A program made the position numbers and the translations under genes. From assembly GCF_900496995.4 (NCBI RefSeq), contig NC_044009.1, positions 52,826,505 through 52,890,504 on the forward strand: 64,000 nucleotides of DNA, given 5' to 3'. A model generated the notes under the pieces. It worked only from the letters and a program-made list of their open reading frames with translations, was not told the origin of the DNA and ran no database searches. Origin of the DNA: Aquila chrysaetos chrysaetos. Its lineage: Eukaryota > Chordata > Aves > Accipitriformes > Accipitridae. Positions 1 to 10,015 of the stretch are shown in pieces (the first letter of the stretch is position 1; each line of letters begins with the position of its first letter).

Positions 1-1002
1 CCCCGCGCCCGCGCAGCACTCCTGCCCTTGGGTCAAGCCCCAGGGATAATTCGAGGCAGTTACTGACCGCGGTGCTCAGAGCAGTGCTACTACATGGGAG
101 AAGAGCAGATACTGTTTTGGGGTTCTCTCATTCATTACCCGGCGGTGCTGTATGCTGTACCACTTGATTTAATGTTCTGGAGGAATGCACAGCCCTCTGT
201 GTTAGGCTGTGATTGCTTCTTTAACTGCCAGGCTGGAGACATCTTGACTTAGCATTGAAACCAAAAGCCTTGCAATAGGGCACATCCTTCCAGGTCTCCT
301 GGACATTCCGTGAATAGCAGCATACAAATTGACCTTACAGAGTCTGAAAAGAAGGAAGCAGTGCAAGGGAAGGCTGGTGCTGATGTTGCCGATAGAAATT
401 GTTCAAAAGTGGATCACTCTTTAAAAAAAACCCCAAAATAATCAATAGCTGCGGTTGCCAATCTATATTAATGCTGCACAGTTTGTCTTAGCTTTTCCCT
501 TTCATTTGATTCACTGCAAGAGCTTTTGCTATAATACTAGAACAAGTTATTTTTTCCATTCTTGCCTCCACTGCAGTATGTTGATTTAATTAAGGTATTT
601 TTTTCATGAGTTGGTGCAAGAAGAAGGCAAGACAAGCTGAAACACTGTGACGGAGCAGACCTCTCTCATTCACTCCAGGGATGAGTACAATACAAAGCAG
701 ACAGTAGGAGATTTTGGTTTCTTTAATTAAGACTAATTTACTGGAAGAAAAATACGCAGTGCAGTGACCGCTGCCACACTGCTCGGGGCTCCTGCCCTCC
801 TGCAGGAGCAGCGATCCTGTTATCGCCTTCTTACGCTATTTTTTGTATTTGCTCTTTGCATTGGCTTTGTCCCAGAGGTCCCATAACCATCTCTCAGGCT
901 CTTCTCATTGTCTGTGTGCTTCCCTGCATCTTGGGGTCTCCTCAAGGTTGCTTGTCTTTACACTGAAACTGAAACCATGGAAAAACATGAGGAGAGGAGA
1001 GG
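1..1002. other. 5' flanking intergenic DNA, nothing recognised
   Basis: Non-coding sequence of mixed composition. It contains short A and T runs (for example about 421-432) and no reading frame, splice pattern or repeat that I recognise. In mammals the upstream neighbour of KCNJ3 is GALNT13, but no part of it is recognisable here. Confidence 0.6.
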
Positions 1003-1060
1003 AGAGATGAGACCTACAATGATCATCTGGTCCAACTGCCTGACCTCTTCAGGTCAAAAT
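1003..1060 (-). mobile_element. CR1 LINE 3'-end fragment (short, diverged)
   Basis: The + strand reads GAGACCTACAATGATCATCT followed by GGTCCAACTGCCTGACC, which matches the complement of the CR1 3' untranslated region (compare the 22003, 34317 and 53617 copies). The terminal octamer tail is not preserved. It lies just before a T22 run. CR1 copies are normally 5'-truncated and inactive. Confidence 0.6.
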
Positions 1061-1069
1061 ACTAAAATA

Positions 1070-1232
1070 TTTTTTTTTTTTTTTTTTTTTTCCACTCATC
1101 ATCACATCTTTGGACCAGGGAAAGAACAATCTCCAGAGGGTTTTTGTTGGCTTTTGAGTTGGGTTTTTTTGTTGGCTTGTTGGTTAGTTGGGGGTTTTTT
1201 GCTTTCTTCTGGGGGCTTTTTTTCCTAAGGAA
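1070..1232 (+). repeat. T22 homopolymer and adjoining T/G-rich low-complexity tract
   Basis: T22 at 1070-1091 is followed, after about 48 bp of ordinary sequence, by a T/G-only-like tract (about 1139-1229) made of imperfect GTTGGCTTT and GTTTTTTT units. No coding potential; translations are Phe/Gly/Leu low complexity. Confidence 0.8.
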
Positions 1233-2029
1233 ACCCCAGGTCTTTATTAAGTTCCTTCTATTTTTTCTGCCTCTGCCAGGACTTGTTTTCTCCGTGGGGA
1301 GAAGAAAGACCTGAAAGCAGGGATGTTTCCAGCCATCGCCGAGGAACAAATGGGCTGCTCCCCCGGCAGCAGAGAGTGCTGGGGCTGGCAGGGGTGTGGG
1401 GGGAGCAGCCGCTAGCAGGGCACCGGGGTCCCATCTTTGGGACCTTCTTTATGATGGAAAGGGAAAAGAGCAACATGAAAAAAAAAATGGGATTCCCAGT
1501 TATCTGCTGGTGGGACTGTCCCTGTGGGTGTGTTTCCAGGAGCCTGGCAGCTGCCCTCCCCGACAGGCTTTATTTATGGACCGGGCAGGTCGGTGCTCTT
1601 TGCTGAGCCGCAGCCTGCAGGTCGGACCGCAGGAGGGAAAATGTTTTCCAGCCCCAGTAACAACTTCTGAGAGCAACAGCATTTTATTGTCATGATTTAC
1701 ACTTGTTTTATAGGAAAAATGGGGAAAATGCTAGTTTGCTAATAGCACAGATGGGAAATTTAGACTACTTGAGTGCTTGTCTTGAGCTAATAGCCATTTA
1801 TTCTCCGTGGAAAAAGACATTTGCTGCATTCCTGCTTTAACTATTTATCTGAAATGAAGACTGATTTCATTTTCTGATCAACACAGCCATATTTTTCTAC
1901 AACTTGCCAGCTTTACCTGTGCATTTTGGTGAAATATTGCTCTAAACTTGAGTTAGTTATAAGTATATGCCGTGCTGTCCTTCTTTTATGGGACTATTGT
2001 AGTCACTCTTTCCTTTCACTGTGTCGGTT

Positions 2030-2275
2030 TGAAGGTGATTATTCCACCCCAGGTCTAGTACTTTGAATTTCTTCTTACTGAATTTCACTTTTTTTTTAAA
2101 TTCCAAATTATTATTTCAGTTTGTCAAAACATTTTAAGTTCTAGTTTTGTCCTCACTCTTCTTGCATTGCCTCCACGTTTGGTATTGTCTGTAAATTTAA
2201 TAACCCTGCTTATACCTTCTTCATCGGTGGCTTGACCTGGAACCAAGAGAAGCTGCTGCAGACACTTGGTTATTA
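2030..2275 (-). mobile_element. Ancient CR1/L3-type LINE fragment from the reverse-transcriptase region
   Basis: On the + strand, GTACTTTGAATTTCTTCTTA, then CAGTTTGTCAAAACATTT, then GTTTGGTATTGTCTGTAAAT follow the same order as GGACCTTGCACTTGGCCTTG, CAGCCTGTCAAGGTCCCTCT and GCTTGGTGTTGTCAGCAAAC in the younger CR1 copy at 54380-54520. These encode, in antisense, the reverse-transcriptase motif C region (FAD box) and what follows it. Divergence is heavy, with indels and an internal T-run, so this is an old insertion. An L3-like subfamily is possible. Confidence 0.6.
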
Positions 2276-2945
2276 ATCTCTCCAGTCCAGCCCTGAGCCT
2301 CTAAATCTCAGTAGAGACACCGGCTGCAGCTTTTCAAGAACTTGCACAAAAGACACTGCACTTTTTAGAGGAAAGAAAATATTTCAGAAACCATAATGGC
2401 TGTCAAAAAATCCATTGGTGATATCGTAATTTTGGTTTACGAGGCAGGTTAAGTACAGTGCACTGCAAGAAATACGGATCCAGTGATGCTTTCTGGTAAT
2501 TAGCGTATGTACATCCAGTGCAGCGTCTTCCCAGAGCAATTCCATCTTATTCCTTAGTGAGTGTTCTGGCACCACTTCTACCCTGAACTATTTTGAGTTA
2601 AAAATGTGAAAAAAACAGCCATCTGTGTGAGACTCGCGTACGTCAGGGCAGGACACAGTGGTTCCCACCGCCGGGCACCCTGTGCTCTCGTGGGGTAAAT
2701 ATTCGTACGCAGGGAGGAGCAGGAGAAACGGGATTTGGTAACAATTCTCCCCAAGGCTGACAGAGCATCCAGCCATTGTACCTTGGGGCAATGACTGGAG
2801 ACGGCATCTGTGTGCCCCCTCCTCCGGGATAGATCTTCACTGAACTTCCCCTGTTGCTTATTGAACCCAGGTATATTTTGTGACGAGTCCCACAGGGCAG
2901 AAAGGGTTGGCGTATGCAGCATGTGAAGAAAAACTTCATTTTTAT

Positions 2946-2960
2946 CCCCCCCCCCCCCCC
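2946..2960 (+). repeat. C15 homopolymer
   Basis: Fifteen consecutive cytosines with unrelated flanks. Confidence 0.9.
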
Positions 2961-3283
2961 GCCTTTGGATGTTGGTCTATGTGTGACCTCATGAGAACAG
3001 AGCAGCAAATGGGCATCGATCATTAAAGCAGAGGTTCCTAAGTGCCAACGCAAATACACGCGCTGCAATCAAATCAATAGCTCTGACGATCTATTCAAGG
3101 CAACCTAATGCCTCCTCCAGCCAAATAACGCTGCCCTCTTAATGGAGGAAATCCGTCCTCAGCGAGGGGAGCATTGGCATGGCCAGCAGCTCATTTAAAA
3201 CCTGCAAAAAGAGCATGAAAGCAGTATGGATGGGGAAAAAGCCTCCTCATTGGAAAAAGTACTCTTTTGGTCAAGACCATATT

Positions 3284-3312
3284 TTGACCAATATTTTTAC
3301 CATATTGGTCAA
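3284..3312 (+). repeat. Perfect inverted repeat, 11-bp stem, 7-base loop
   Basis: The left arm TTGACCAATAT (3284-3294) is exactly complementary to the right arm ATATTGGTCAA (3302-3312). A further copy of the arm core TTGGTCAA lies at 3267-3274 and could pair with the left arm instead. Confidence 0.85.
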
Positions 3313-6063
3313 GATAAGTTCTTAGGTTTTTTTCGTATTAAAAGTGAGATAGGAGAGAACATTGGGCTATGACATGTGTACATGGGCCACGCTGGGGGTC
3401 TGCTGTGAGCTGTGGGACACCTTCGGTCTTCTCCAGCAGCTGCAGCAAAGGCTGCCTCGGCTCCGCAACCCCGCTGCTGCTGCCGGGCTTCCTGCCTTGT
3501 CCGTTTGCCAGCCGTTAGCTTCTGCCTTCCAAAAGGAAAATTCAAGGAGTAAACCAGACCTGAGCGGGATGCAAAGAAAGCAGCGATCATTGTGTCAGGG
3601 TACCTGTGTTTCTCAGAAAAAATGTTTCATTTGGCTTCTCAGCCCAGCAGAAACTGGATAAAAATGTTCTAAATTTGGCAAGTGAACACAAGGCATTCCG
3701 AATTTGCCAGGTTTTACCAGTAATCATAAAGCTGATATTAGCTTCTGAATAGCAGGGAAAAAAAAAAAAGTTTGTGTCCATTTGCATTTGACAGCTCAAA
3801 GTCTTGAAGCCTGATGTTGCTACAAATTAGTTGGACATAAATCAGAAGTAGCTCCTCTGAAGTCAGCAGAATTGCAAGCACCTGAAAACCGGCCGGGCAG
3901 CTGGGGGGAGCGGGGGCTCTGTGTGCCGTCAGGGCAGCACGGTCCTGCTGGGCCCCTGAGAACAACTCCCTGCCTCTCCAAAATGAACCGTGTAAGCAAG
4001 TAAGTGAATTAATGTTAGTTGTGACCTATATTTTAGAAGATAAGAGGATGTCGGTTGAACTCGCCGTGCCGTGCCGGCGGTTCCTGGCTGTGCTGCTGTT
4101 ACAGTGGTTTTCTGCTTCGTGGGGAAGAAGCGAGACGTAAAGTGCAGTGCCTATCCTGAGGAAAAGGCTCAGAAACGTGGCCCTGGGTGGCAGCTGGAGA
4201 TGCCAACGGCGGAGGGAATATCCTGCTCCTTCCCAGAGCTCTTTAAGAACCAGCAGTATGCATCTCCTTCTGCACTTTCCTGCTTCGGGTGAAGTCAGTG
4301 GCCCAGGACTTCAAAAGGGTCAGAGCTTCACTTGCAGTTTTCCTTCTCAGCCTTTGGATATACCAAACATTCAAATAGATGAACATGACTGGGATGATCA
4401 TGACTGTGTGGTTAAGTTGAACATCACAGTCCAGAAGGGTCTTCTCAGGTAGGCCACCGTAATATTTCATTACATTTGTGCTTATATTTGGCATCCTCTT
4501 TCACCACATGGGTTTTTCTTTGGATTTACCCAGTACTTCCTGCAAAAACGGAAAGAAATTCATTACTTCAGCGCACCGATGCAAAATGCCGTCCCTGCAG
4601 CAGGGCGTCTGGGACCATGCCCCGGGTATCTGTTGCAGGCGGCATCCCACTGTGGCTAGCAGGCTGTTGTGTTTGTGAATTTGATTTTCAGGTGCGAGGC
4701 AGAGCACCAGGCCGTTTACACTGGCAGAGAGCGTGCCGGGAGGCAAGAGGGCACTTGCGGCGGCTGTAGCGATTCACAGAAACGTAAAGGCTCTGACCTA
4801 ACTGGTGTCGACCTCTAACAGAACTAATGCTGAACGCTGCCGTGACTAGTGCCACAGGACACGGAGGTCAGTCCCGGCCGGCCGCGGTCACCCTGAGGTG
4901 TAGCCAGGTAGCCACTCGGGACGCAGAAATTCAGCCAACTGCACAGGTCGTTAGCTGTCTTTCTGATTTTGGTGTGCATTTGCTTATGAACTAATTTGAT
5001 GATTCATGGTGGAATTTTCTGTTCTGCAACCCAAGAACATTCAGAATCTCAATTTGAATTTGAATTGGAAATCCCCACATGGGTTTCCTGAGTGGCTTTG
5101 CATCCAAATGAGTGTTTCGTTCCACTGCCAGGCATCATTGCGTCCTCCCATCCCGGTGGCAGGACTGTTTGTATCAATGGCACACCTAATTGCTGAGAAA
5201 AAAAACAACCAGCTTGTGGTTTGGATGGGGAAAAGCGTGTTCTGGGTTTTTCCTTCCTAACTCCGTAGCTGCTGAGATCTGGGTTAAATGGAGAAGCGGG
5301 CATGAAGTGCATGGCATCACGGACATCAGAAGGAATAAGAGGTTAAGACACAGTTAGTTCCTGGGCGTTTTGTCTTTGTCCCGCAGCTACAGCGTAATGA
5401 AATTAGCAGGGACTTCCATCAGTTCTGGGCTCCTGGCTGGGAGAAAATAACTCTTTCCAGGGCTTTCTTGAGAGCAGGGTGCTCTTGTCACCAAGATCAT
5501 TCGTATGATGGAGAACATTCTTTTAATGTCTATCATTTTCCTTTCCACTCGCATTATTTCCTTACCTCACCACAGATGACAGAACAAGCACATTGTCAAT
5601 CTGCTTGTCTCCCCAAAAGCAGTAATAATTTTTATTTTAATTTCAGTAATTAGAAGGAAATAGCTCCCCTTAGACTGTTGTAGTTCTGTAACCATAACAT
5701 TGTGATGAATAACATAAAATCTTTGCCAACTTCTAGCCTACAGATGGGAAGGAAGAGGCGAGAGAGGCCAGCCTGAGAAAGCAGGGAGGGCTATAGGAAG
5801 AAAAAAGAAATACCCGAGTACAGGAGAGGGGGAGCTGGAGAGGAGCAGCCAGCCTCTGACCCGGGAGGATTCTGGTAGGGTCGCGCTGCTTAGCGATAGC
5901 TTGGGATGAACTCCACCCAGGATTTGTATTAACTGCGGGGGAAAATTAACAGACACCGTACATTGCAGGAAGAAAAGTAAGGTAAGGGACCCGAGAGAAA
6001 TAAACGTGAATAGAAAATAGCAAAGCAAGACTCATTTTGGTAAAAGAAAATTCATTGTGCAGC

Positions 6064-6081
6064 AAAAAAAAAAAAAAAAAA
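6064..6081 (+). repeat. A18 homopolymer
   Basis: Eighteen consecutive A with no recognisable retrotransposon body beside it. Confidence 0.85.
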
Positions 6082-7300
6082 TCTGAAACAAATGCTGTGG
6101 CAGGGAAGATCCTGGGAAACTAATGCTGAGGAAGGTGAAGCGATAGTGGTTAGAAAATTAGGTATGGTTGTGCTTTATAACGGCTAACAGCTGACAATGC
6201 AACTTTTCTCTGCATAGCCTCTTGGCGCACTGTCACGGAGCAGACAGCGTGTGCCGGTGGGCACCTGCCCCCAGAGCAGCAGGACAAGGAGGAGGAGGAG
6301 TGGGTGAGGAGCAAGGGACCCTGGCTACGGGTCTGACTCTGCGGAGAATCCCCAGGACACACGGAAAGGAGAAAACACCTACAGCTTCCCGGCAGGAAAA
6401 TGGAAGGGTCATCAGGGAAACACAACGGCAGCACGGCTTGCTAAAGAAAAACAACAGGTGGGAAAACATGATTAGGTTTGCATAAGCTATTATAAAACTC
6501 TATTAAAGTTATTACAGAAAAGAAATGTGTGGAAGAGCCAGAATAAGTAGGGTATTACAAACAGCCTGACAGTAATGAGGATGATGGACGTTAAACCGCA
6601 TCTGTTTGGGTGACTGAAATAAGGTTTATAATAAGGGACCGAGCACTTGATGGGTGCCCGGGTGCTGGCACTGTGCCTTCGCCTTTCCCGGGGTATGCCC
6701 TGCTGCTGCCGGGCAGGGTCACCTCACACCGCAGAGTTAGGGGCTTTTTTTCCACTTTGCCTCATTAGCTGATTTTTTAAATCCTTTTCCATGACTGCTC
6801 ATTAACAGGGAGCTGCTAAGTCTGTGTCTCCTGGCTAGCTGGCAGCTCAGACAACCAGGCAAGCTAAACCACACCAAAACCTAGTTATTGCTTATACCAT
6901 GCAAGTTCTCCTTCAGTATTTCTGCAAGGTAATGTTACAAACCCCTCTTGAAATCAAATGTGTAAACTACATTATTCCAAGCTTCCTCAGTGCATGGCCT
7001 TTTCAAACACACAAGATACACATTCCCAGTCGAAGGGAACTTCCCACACATTGCTGGTGAGGGCTCAGAGCCCGGCCGGTGCCATGGCCAGCGGGATCGC
7101 CGTGACCTGCTTCTGGCCCTGCTGCTCAACTCAGGTCTGCCCTGACCTCAATTGCTTCGTCTCTCAACTAGATTGTCCCCTTCTTTTTCTTTTTTTTAAT
7201 AATTTAAAAATTCCCAGTGGCCAAACATCCACCATACCCTAGATAAACTGTCCGGGTTTGGGGTTTTTTCTCCCGCTCTCCATTTGAAAACGTGTACTTG

Positions 7301-8229
7301 TCTGAATTTTTGGGGGCCAACCGTTTCACCTCGCCCCCAGCCCCGGGCAGGGGCTGTGCTTTGCGGCTCTCTGTGACGGGAAAGGGTCTTCTGCTGTTTT
7401 CCCGTTCTCTCACCTTCCCGTGGCCGCTCTCCAGCACCCCTCTCAGCCGCATCTTTTTTGAACGATGGACACAAGGACGGGACGCAACATCCCCTTTGCA
7501 CTCCTGTAACGGCCAAGCGCGGAGATAATGAGACATTCCCGGTCCCGCTTTTGCCTGCACGCGTCCATCGCGTGAGACTTTCTGATCACAACAGAATTTC
7601 CCCGTACTCCTGCCCAAGCCCTCCTTAGCCCCGGGCTCCCGAGCGGCGAGCACGGCGTGCCTTCATCCCACCCGCCCTCACAGCCGGCTCCGTTTCACCG
7701 GTCTGCTCCTCGAACCACAACGTATTTTCCATAAACGCATATTTTCTGTAAACCTGAGCTGGTGAGCCGCTACAATCCCCTCCTTCGATGCCTCACAAAT
7801 AGTTGCTGATGGGCTATTCGGTTATTTTGCCTGCGCTCATCGCCTGTGGCAAAGTCTGTAATTATGCTGTTTACTCTTCTCAACAGCTTGGTTGTCTTCT
7901 GTGCTTTTGAAACACGCCCACTATTTTCAGGGTGACGAAAAATGGCTGTCGGCGACTGAGAAATACTCAAATCCACCGATTTTAACGGTCCCCCGTGCTA
8001 GTCACCTCGAACCCGCGCGACCTCTGCGTGGAAAACGTGCCCGGCGGTACGGCTGCATCGCCAAAGCTTTTCCACAAAGAAACGAGGGAAAATTTTTCAG
8101 CCTTCCGCGCGCTATTTCGGGCAGTTGAGTTTGCGGAATTTTTTTCGCTCTTCCTAACGGGTGTTTTGAATCCCCTTGACTATCCCAGCCGACGACAGGT
8201 CGGTCGTCCTTTTTGTCACTCTTACCAAT
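7301..8229. promoter_or_regulatory. CpG-enriched shoulder upstream of the KCNJ3 CpG island
   Basis: CG dinucleotides are clearly more frequent here than in the preceding 7 kb (for example 7340-7700 and 7990-8130), though less than in the island core. The stretch looks like distal promoter or a CpG-island shore. I see no confident transcription-factor array and no coding sequence. Confidence 0.5.
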
Positions 8230-8254
8230 CCCCCCCCCCCCGCTCCCCCCCCCC
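8230..8254 (+). repeat. C12 and C10 runs separated by GCT
   Basis: Two homopolymeric cytosine runs (8230-8241 and 8245-8254) lie about 420 bp upstream of the KCNJ3 ATG. Paired C-runs can form i-motifs and, on the other strand, G-quadruplex structures. Run length may be affected by sequencing error. Confidence 0.8.
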
Positions 8255-8315
8255 AGCAACTGAGGGCCGCAGGGCCGCCGCCGCCGCGTGCTCTTCGCGG
8301 CGCTCAAGGCTTCTG

Positions 8316-8346
8316 AAATAAATAAATAAAAAAAAAATAAATAAAA
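8316..8346 (+). repeat. A/T-only tract (AATA)n with A-run inside the CpG-rich promoter zone
   Basis: A 31-base stretch of only A and T, made of AATA repeats around a run of nine or ten A, sits between GC-rich blocks about 320 bp upstream of the KCNJ3 ATG. Poly(dA:dT) tracts of this kind exclude nucleosomes, so it could help keep the promoter open; that role is inference. Confidence 0.8.
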
Positions 8347-8464
8347 CGAAGCACGAAGGCGACGTCCCCCGGCCCCGCTCCCCTCACACCCAGGCTGGGC
8401 GGGAGCCGCAGCACGGCGCGGAGGGAGAAGCGCGGAGGCACACGGGGGTGAGGCGCGGCCCTGA

Positions 8465-8668
8465 GGGGAGCGGGGCGGAGCGCGGAGGGAAGGGCGGGCG
8501 GGCGGGCGGTGCCCTGCCCGGGGCCGCGCCGCCCCTGCCGCCGGCTCCGCGTGGGTGGCGGCCGCGCAGAGCGGTGCCTCCGCGCCCGCAGAGCGGCGGC
8601 GCCGGGCCGGGGCCGGGGCCGGGGCCGGGGCCGGGGCCGGGCTGTGCCGTACCGGGGCGGAGCGGAGC
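8465..8668 (+). other. KCNJ3: KCNJ3 5' leader with in-frame open extension
   Basis: After the in-frame TGA at 8462-8464 there is no stop codon before the KCNJ3 ATG at 8669, giving 68 open codons of extremely GC-rich leader. No in-frame ATG lies in this stretch, so the annotated start remains the first AUG; an N-terminal extension would need a near-cognate start such as the GTG at 8555. The segment is probably mostly 5' UTR, and its openness is at least partly due to the low frequency of stop codons in GC-rich DNA. Confidence 0.6.
8604..8645 (+). repeat. GGGGCC hexanucleotide repeat (5 perfect units plus partial flanking units)
   Basis: Five uninterrupted GGGGCC units occupy 8609-8638, with a partial GGGCC before (8604-8608) and a truncated unit after. 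The repeat lies 31 bp upstream of the KCNJ3 start codon in the sense direction. Such runs of four Gs can form G-quadruplexes in DNA or RNA. In the KCNJ3 frame it reads as alternating Ala-Gly. Confidence 0.9.
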
Positions 8669-9346
8669 ATGTCGGCGCTGCGGCGGAAGCTGGGGGACGA
8701 GTACCAGGTGGTGAGCACCTCGGCCAGCGGCGGGGGGCTGCCGCCCCCCCGGGCGGCCCCGCGGGGGAAGCGGCAGCGGTTCGTGGACAAGAACGGGCGG
8801 TGCAACGTGCAGCACGGGAACCTGGGCGGCGAGACCAGCCGGTACCTGTCGGACCTCTTCACCACCCTGGTGGACCTCAAGTGGCGCTGGAACCTCTTCA
8901 TCTTCATCCTCACCTACACCGTGGCCTGGCTCTTCATGGCCTCCATGTGGTGGGTGATCGCCTACATGCGGGGCGACCTGAACAAGGCACACGACGACAG
9001 CTACACCCCCTGCGTGGCCAACGTCTACAACTTCCCCTCCGCCTTCCTCTTCTTCATCGAGACCGAGGCCACCATCGGCTACGGGTACCGCTACATCACG
9101 GACAAATGCCCCGAGGGCATCATCCTCTTCCTCTTCCAGTCCATCCTGGGCTCCATCGTGGACGCCTTCCTCATCGGCTGCATGTTCATCAAGATGTCCC
9201 AGCCCAAGAAGAGGGCCGAGACCCTGATGTTCAGCGAGCATGCCGCCATCTCCATGCGGGACGGCAAGCTCACCCTCATGTTCAGGGTGGGCAACCTCCG
9301 CAACAGCCACATGGTCTCCGCGCAGATCCGCTGCAAGCTCCTCAAA
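8669..9346 (+). CDS. KCNJ3: KCNJ3 (GIRK1/Kir3.1) coding exon 1, residues 1-226
   Basis: This exon encodes the N-terminal part of the G-protein-gated inward-rectifier K+ channel subunit GIRK1, which assembles with GIRK2 or GIRK4 in the plasma membrane and hyperpolarises atrial cells and neurons when Gbeta-gamma is released. Visible in the translation: a cytoplasmic N-terminus beginning [10 protein letters not shown]; the [14 protein letters not shown] segment at 34-47; TM1 at about 74-99; pore helix at about 122-134; selectivity filter TIGYG at 135-139; TM2 at about 150-176; then [14 protein letters not shown], the membrane-proximal stretch linked to PIP2 and Gbeta-gamma control in this family. 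Phe129 (human Phe137) is the GIRK1-specific pore residue where other GIRKs have Ser, and Asp165 (human Asp173) is the TM2 rectification residue; together they separate GIRK1 from its paralogues. The ATG at 8669 is the first in-frame ATG after a stop at 8462 and has A at -3. The exon ends in phase 0 at AAA|GTAAGT. The N-terminus is about 8 residues shorter than my memory of the mammalian protein. Confidence 0.97.
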
Positions 9347-9352
9347 GTAAGT
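9347..9352 (+). other. KCNJ3: KCNJ3 exon 1 splice donor GTAAGT
   Basis: The sequence AAA|GTAAGT matches the vertebrate donor consensus at intron positions +1 to +6. It was chosen because the protein similarity to GIRK1 stops at this base and the phase (0) matches the exon 2 acceptor. Confidence 0.95.
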
Positions 9353-10015
9353 GCCGTCCCGCCACGCGTGCCCCGCTGCCGCCGGCCCCGCCGGGGTCGT
9401 CCCGCCGGCCCCCTCCGAGCACCCCTTCGGCAGGAGAGCTTCGCCAGCCCTCGCTCCTGCCGGGGGCTGCCCCCGTCTCCCTGCCACGCTCTTCGGGCTC
9501 AGCCGTCGGGCACCAGATTTACTCTCAGCCCTCTGAACTGCCAGCAGCCTTGTAGGATAATATTTATATTCAGCACTGGCTTTACGCGCGTAGTTATAGA
9601 TTTCTACGAAACGCTAGGTTTCTCTGGCAAGTAAATACTTTGTAGCTTGAATTCCTTGGTGTGCATTTTAAAAGAAAGCTGCTTGCCCTTCTGGCATATT
9701 TCTGTGCTTTCGGGCAACAGTGAGTCCAGTCAGGCAGAACTTTATTTATACAGTGCGTGAACTTCATGGGAAGCGGAATGCCAGGGTTCGACATTTAAAA
9801 ATTGTGCTAATGGCCCCGTGCGTCCAGGGAAAAATTGAGTGTTTATTTGAGACTTGCTACAGCGGCCGCATATACATCGGGGAGATGAAATAAATGTGGA
9901 GTGGGTGGAAGGGGACGGCTCGGGTGACGTTTGACGCATGCAGAGCATCCCGCATGTTTCTGCAGCTGGCAGGGGATGTGGGTGCTCTGCAGGGGCAGGC
10001 AGGGTCCTCCTGCCA

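Larger units (their letters stand above)
2276..7300. other. 5' flanking intergenic DNA, mostly unrecognised
   Basis: Non-coding sequence holding a C15 run (2946-2960), an 11-bp hairpin (3284-3312), a short A-run (about 3752-3763), an A18 run (6064-6081) and an exon-like open segment at 4351-4448 described under findings. No known gene or further transposon was recognised. Confidence 0.6.
8360..9420. promoter_or_regulatory. KCNJ3: CpG island covering KCNJ3 promoter region, 5' leader and exon 1
   Basis: CpG dinucleotides become very dense from about 8360, stay dense through exon 1 and fade after the exon 1 donor. A CpG-enriched shoulder reaches back to about 7300-7550. Within the island, GC boxes (GGGCGG type) lie at about 8471-8479 and in a cluster at 8491-8509, and no TATA box stands at a usual distance from the start codon. 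This is the architecture of a TATA-less CpG-island promoter with dispersed starts; the exact transcription start cannot be read from sequence. Boundaries were estimated by eye. Confidence 0.8.

Noticed and set aside
8002..8913. Second long - strand frame (303 codons) over the CpG island
   Set aside because: Low-complexity Ala/Pro/Arg-rich translation caused by scarcity of stop codons in GC-rich DNA; no recognisable domain.
8384..9487. Long open frame on the - strand opposite KCNJ3 exon 1 (367 codons)
   Set aside because: It is the shadow of a GC-rich exon: composition is dominated by Gly, Ala, Pro, His and Glu, there are no family motifs, and the + strand encodes an unmistakable channel.
8509..9555. 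Alternative + frame over exon 1 (348 codons)
   Set aside because: Overlaps the true KCNJ3 frame; reads as Arg/Pro/Gly/His-rich sequence without motifs and runs through the exon 1 donor.
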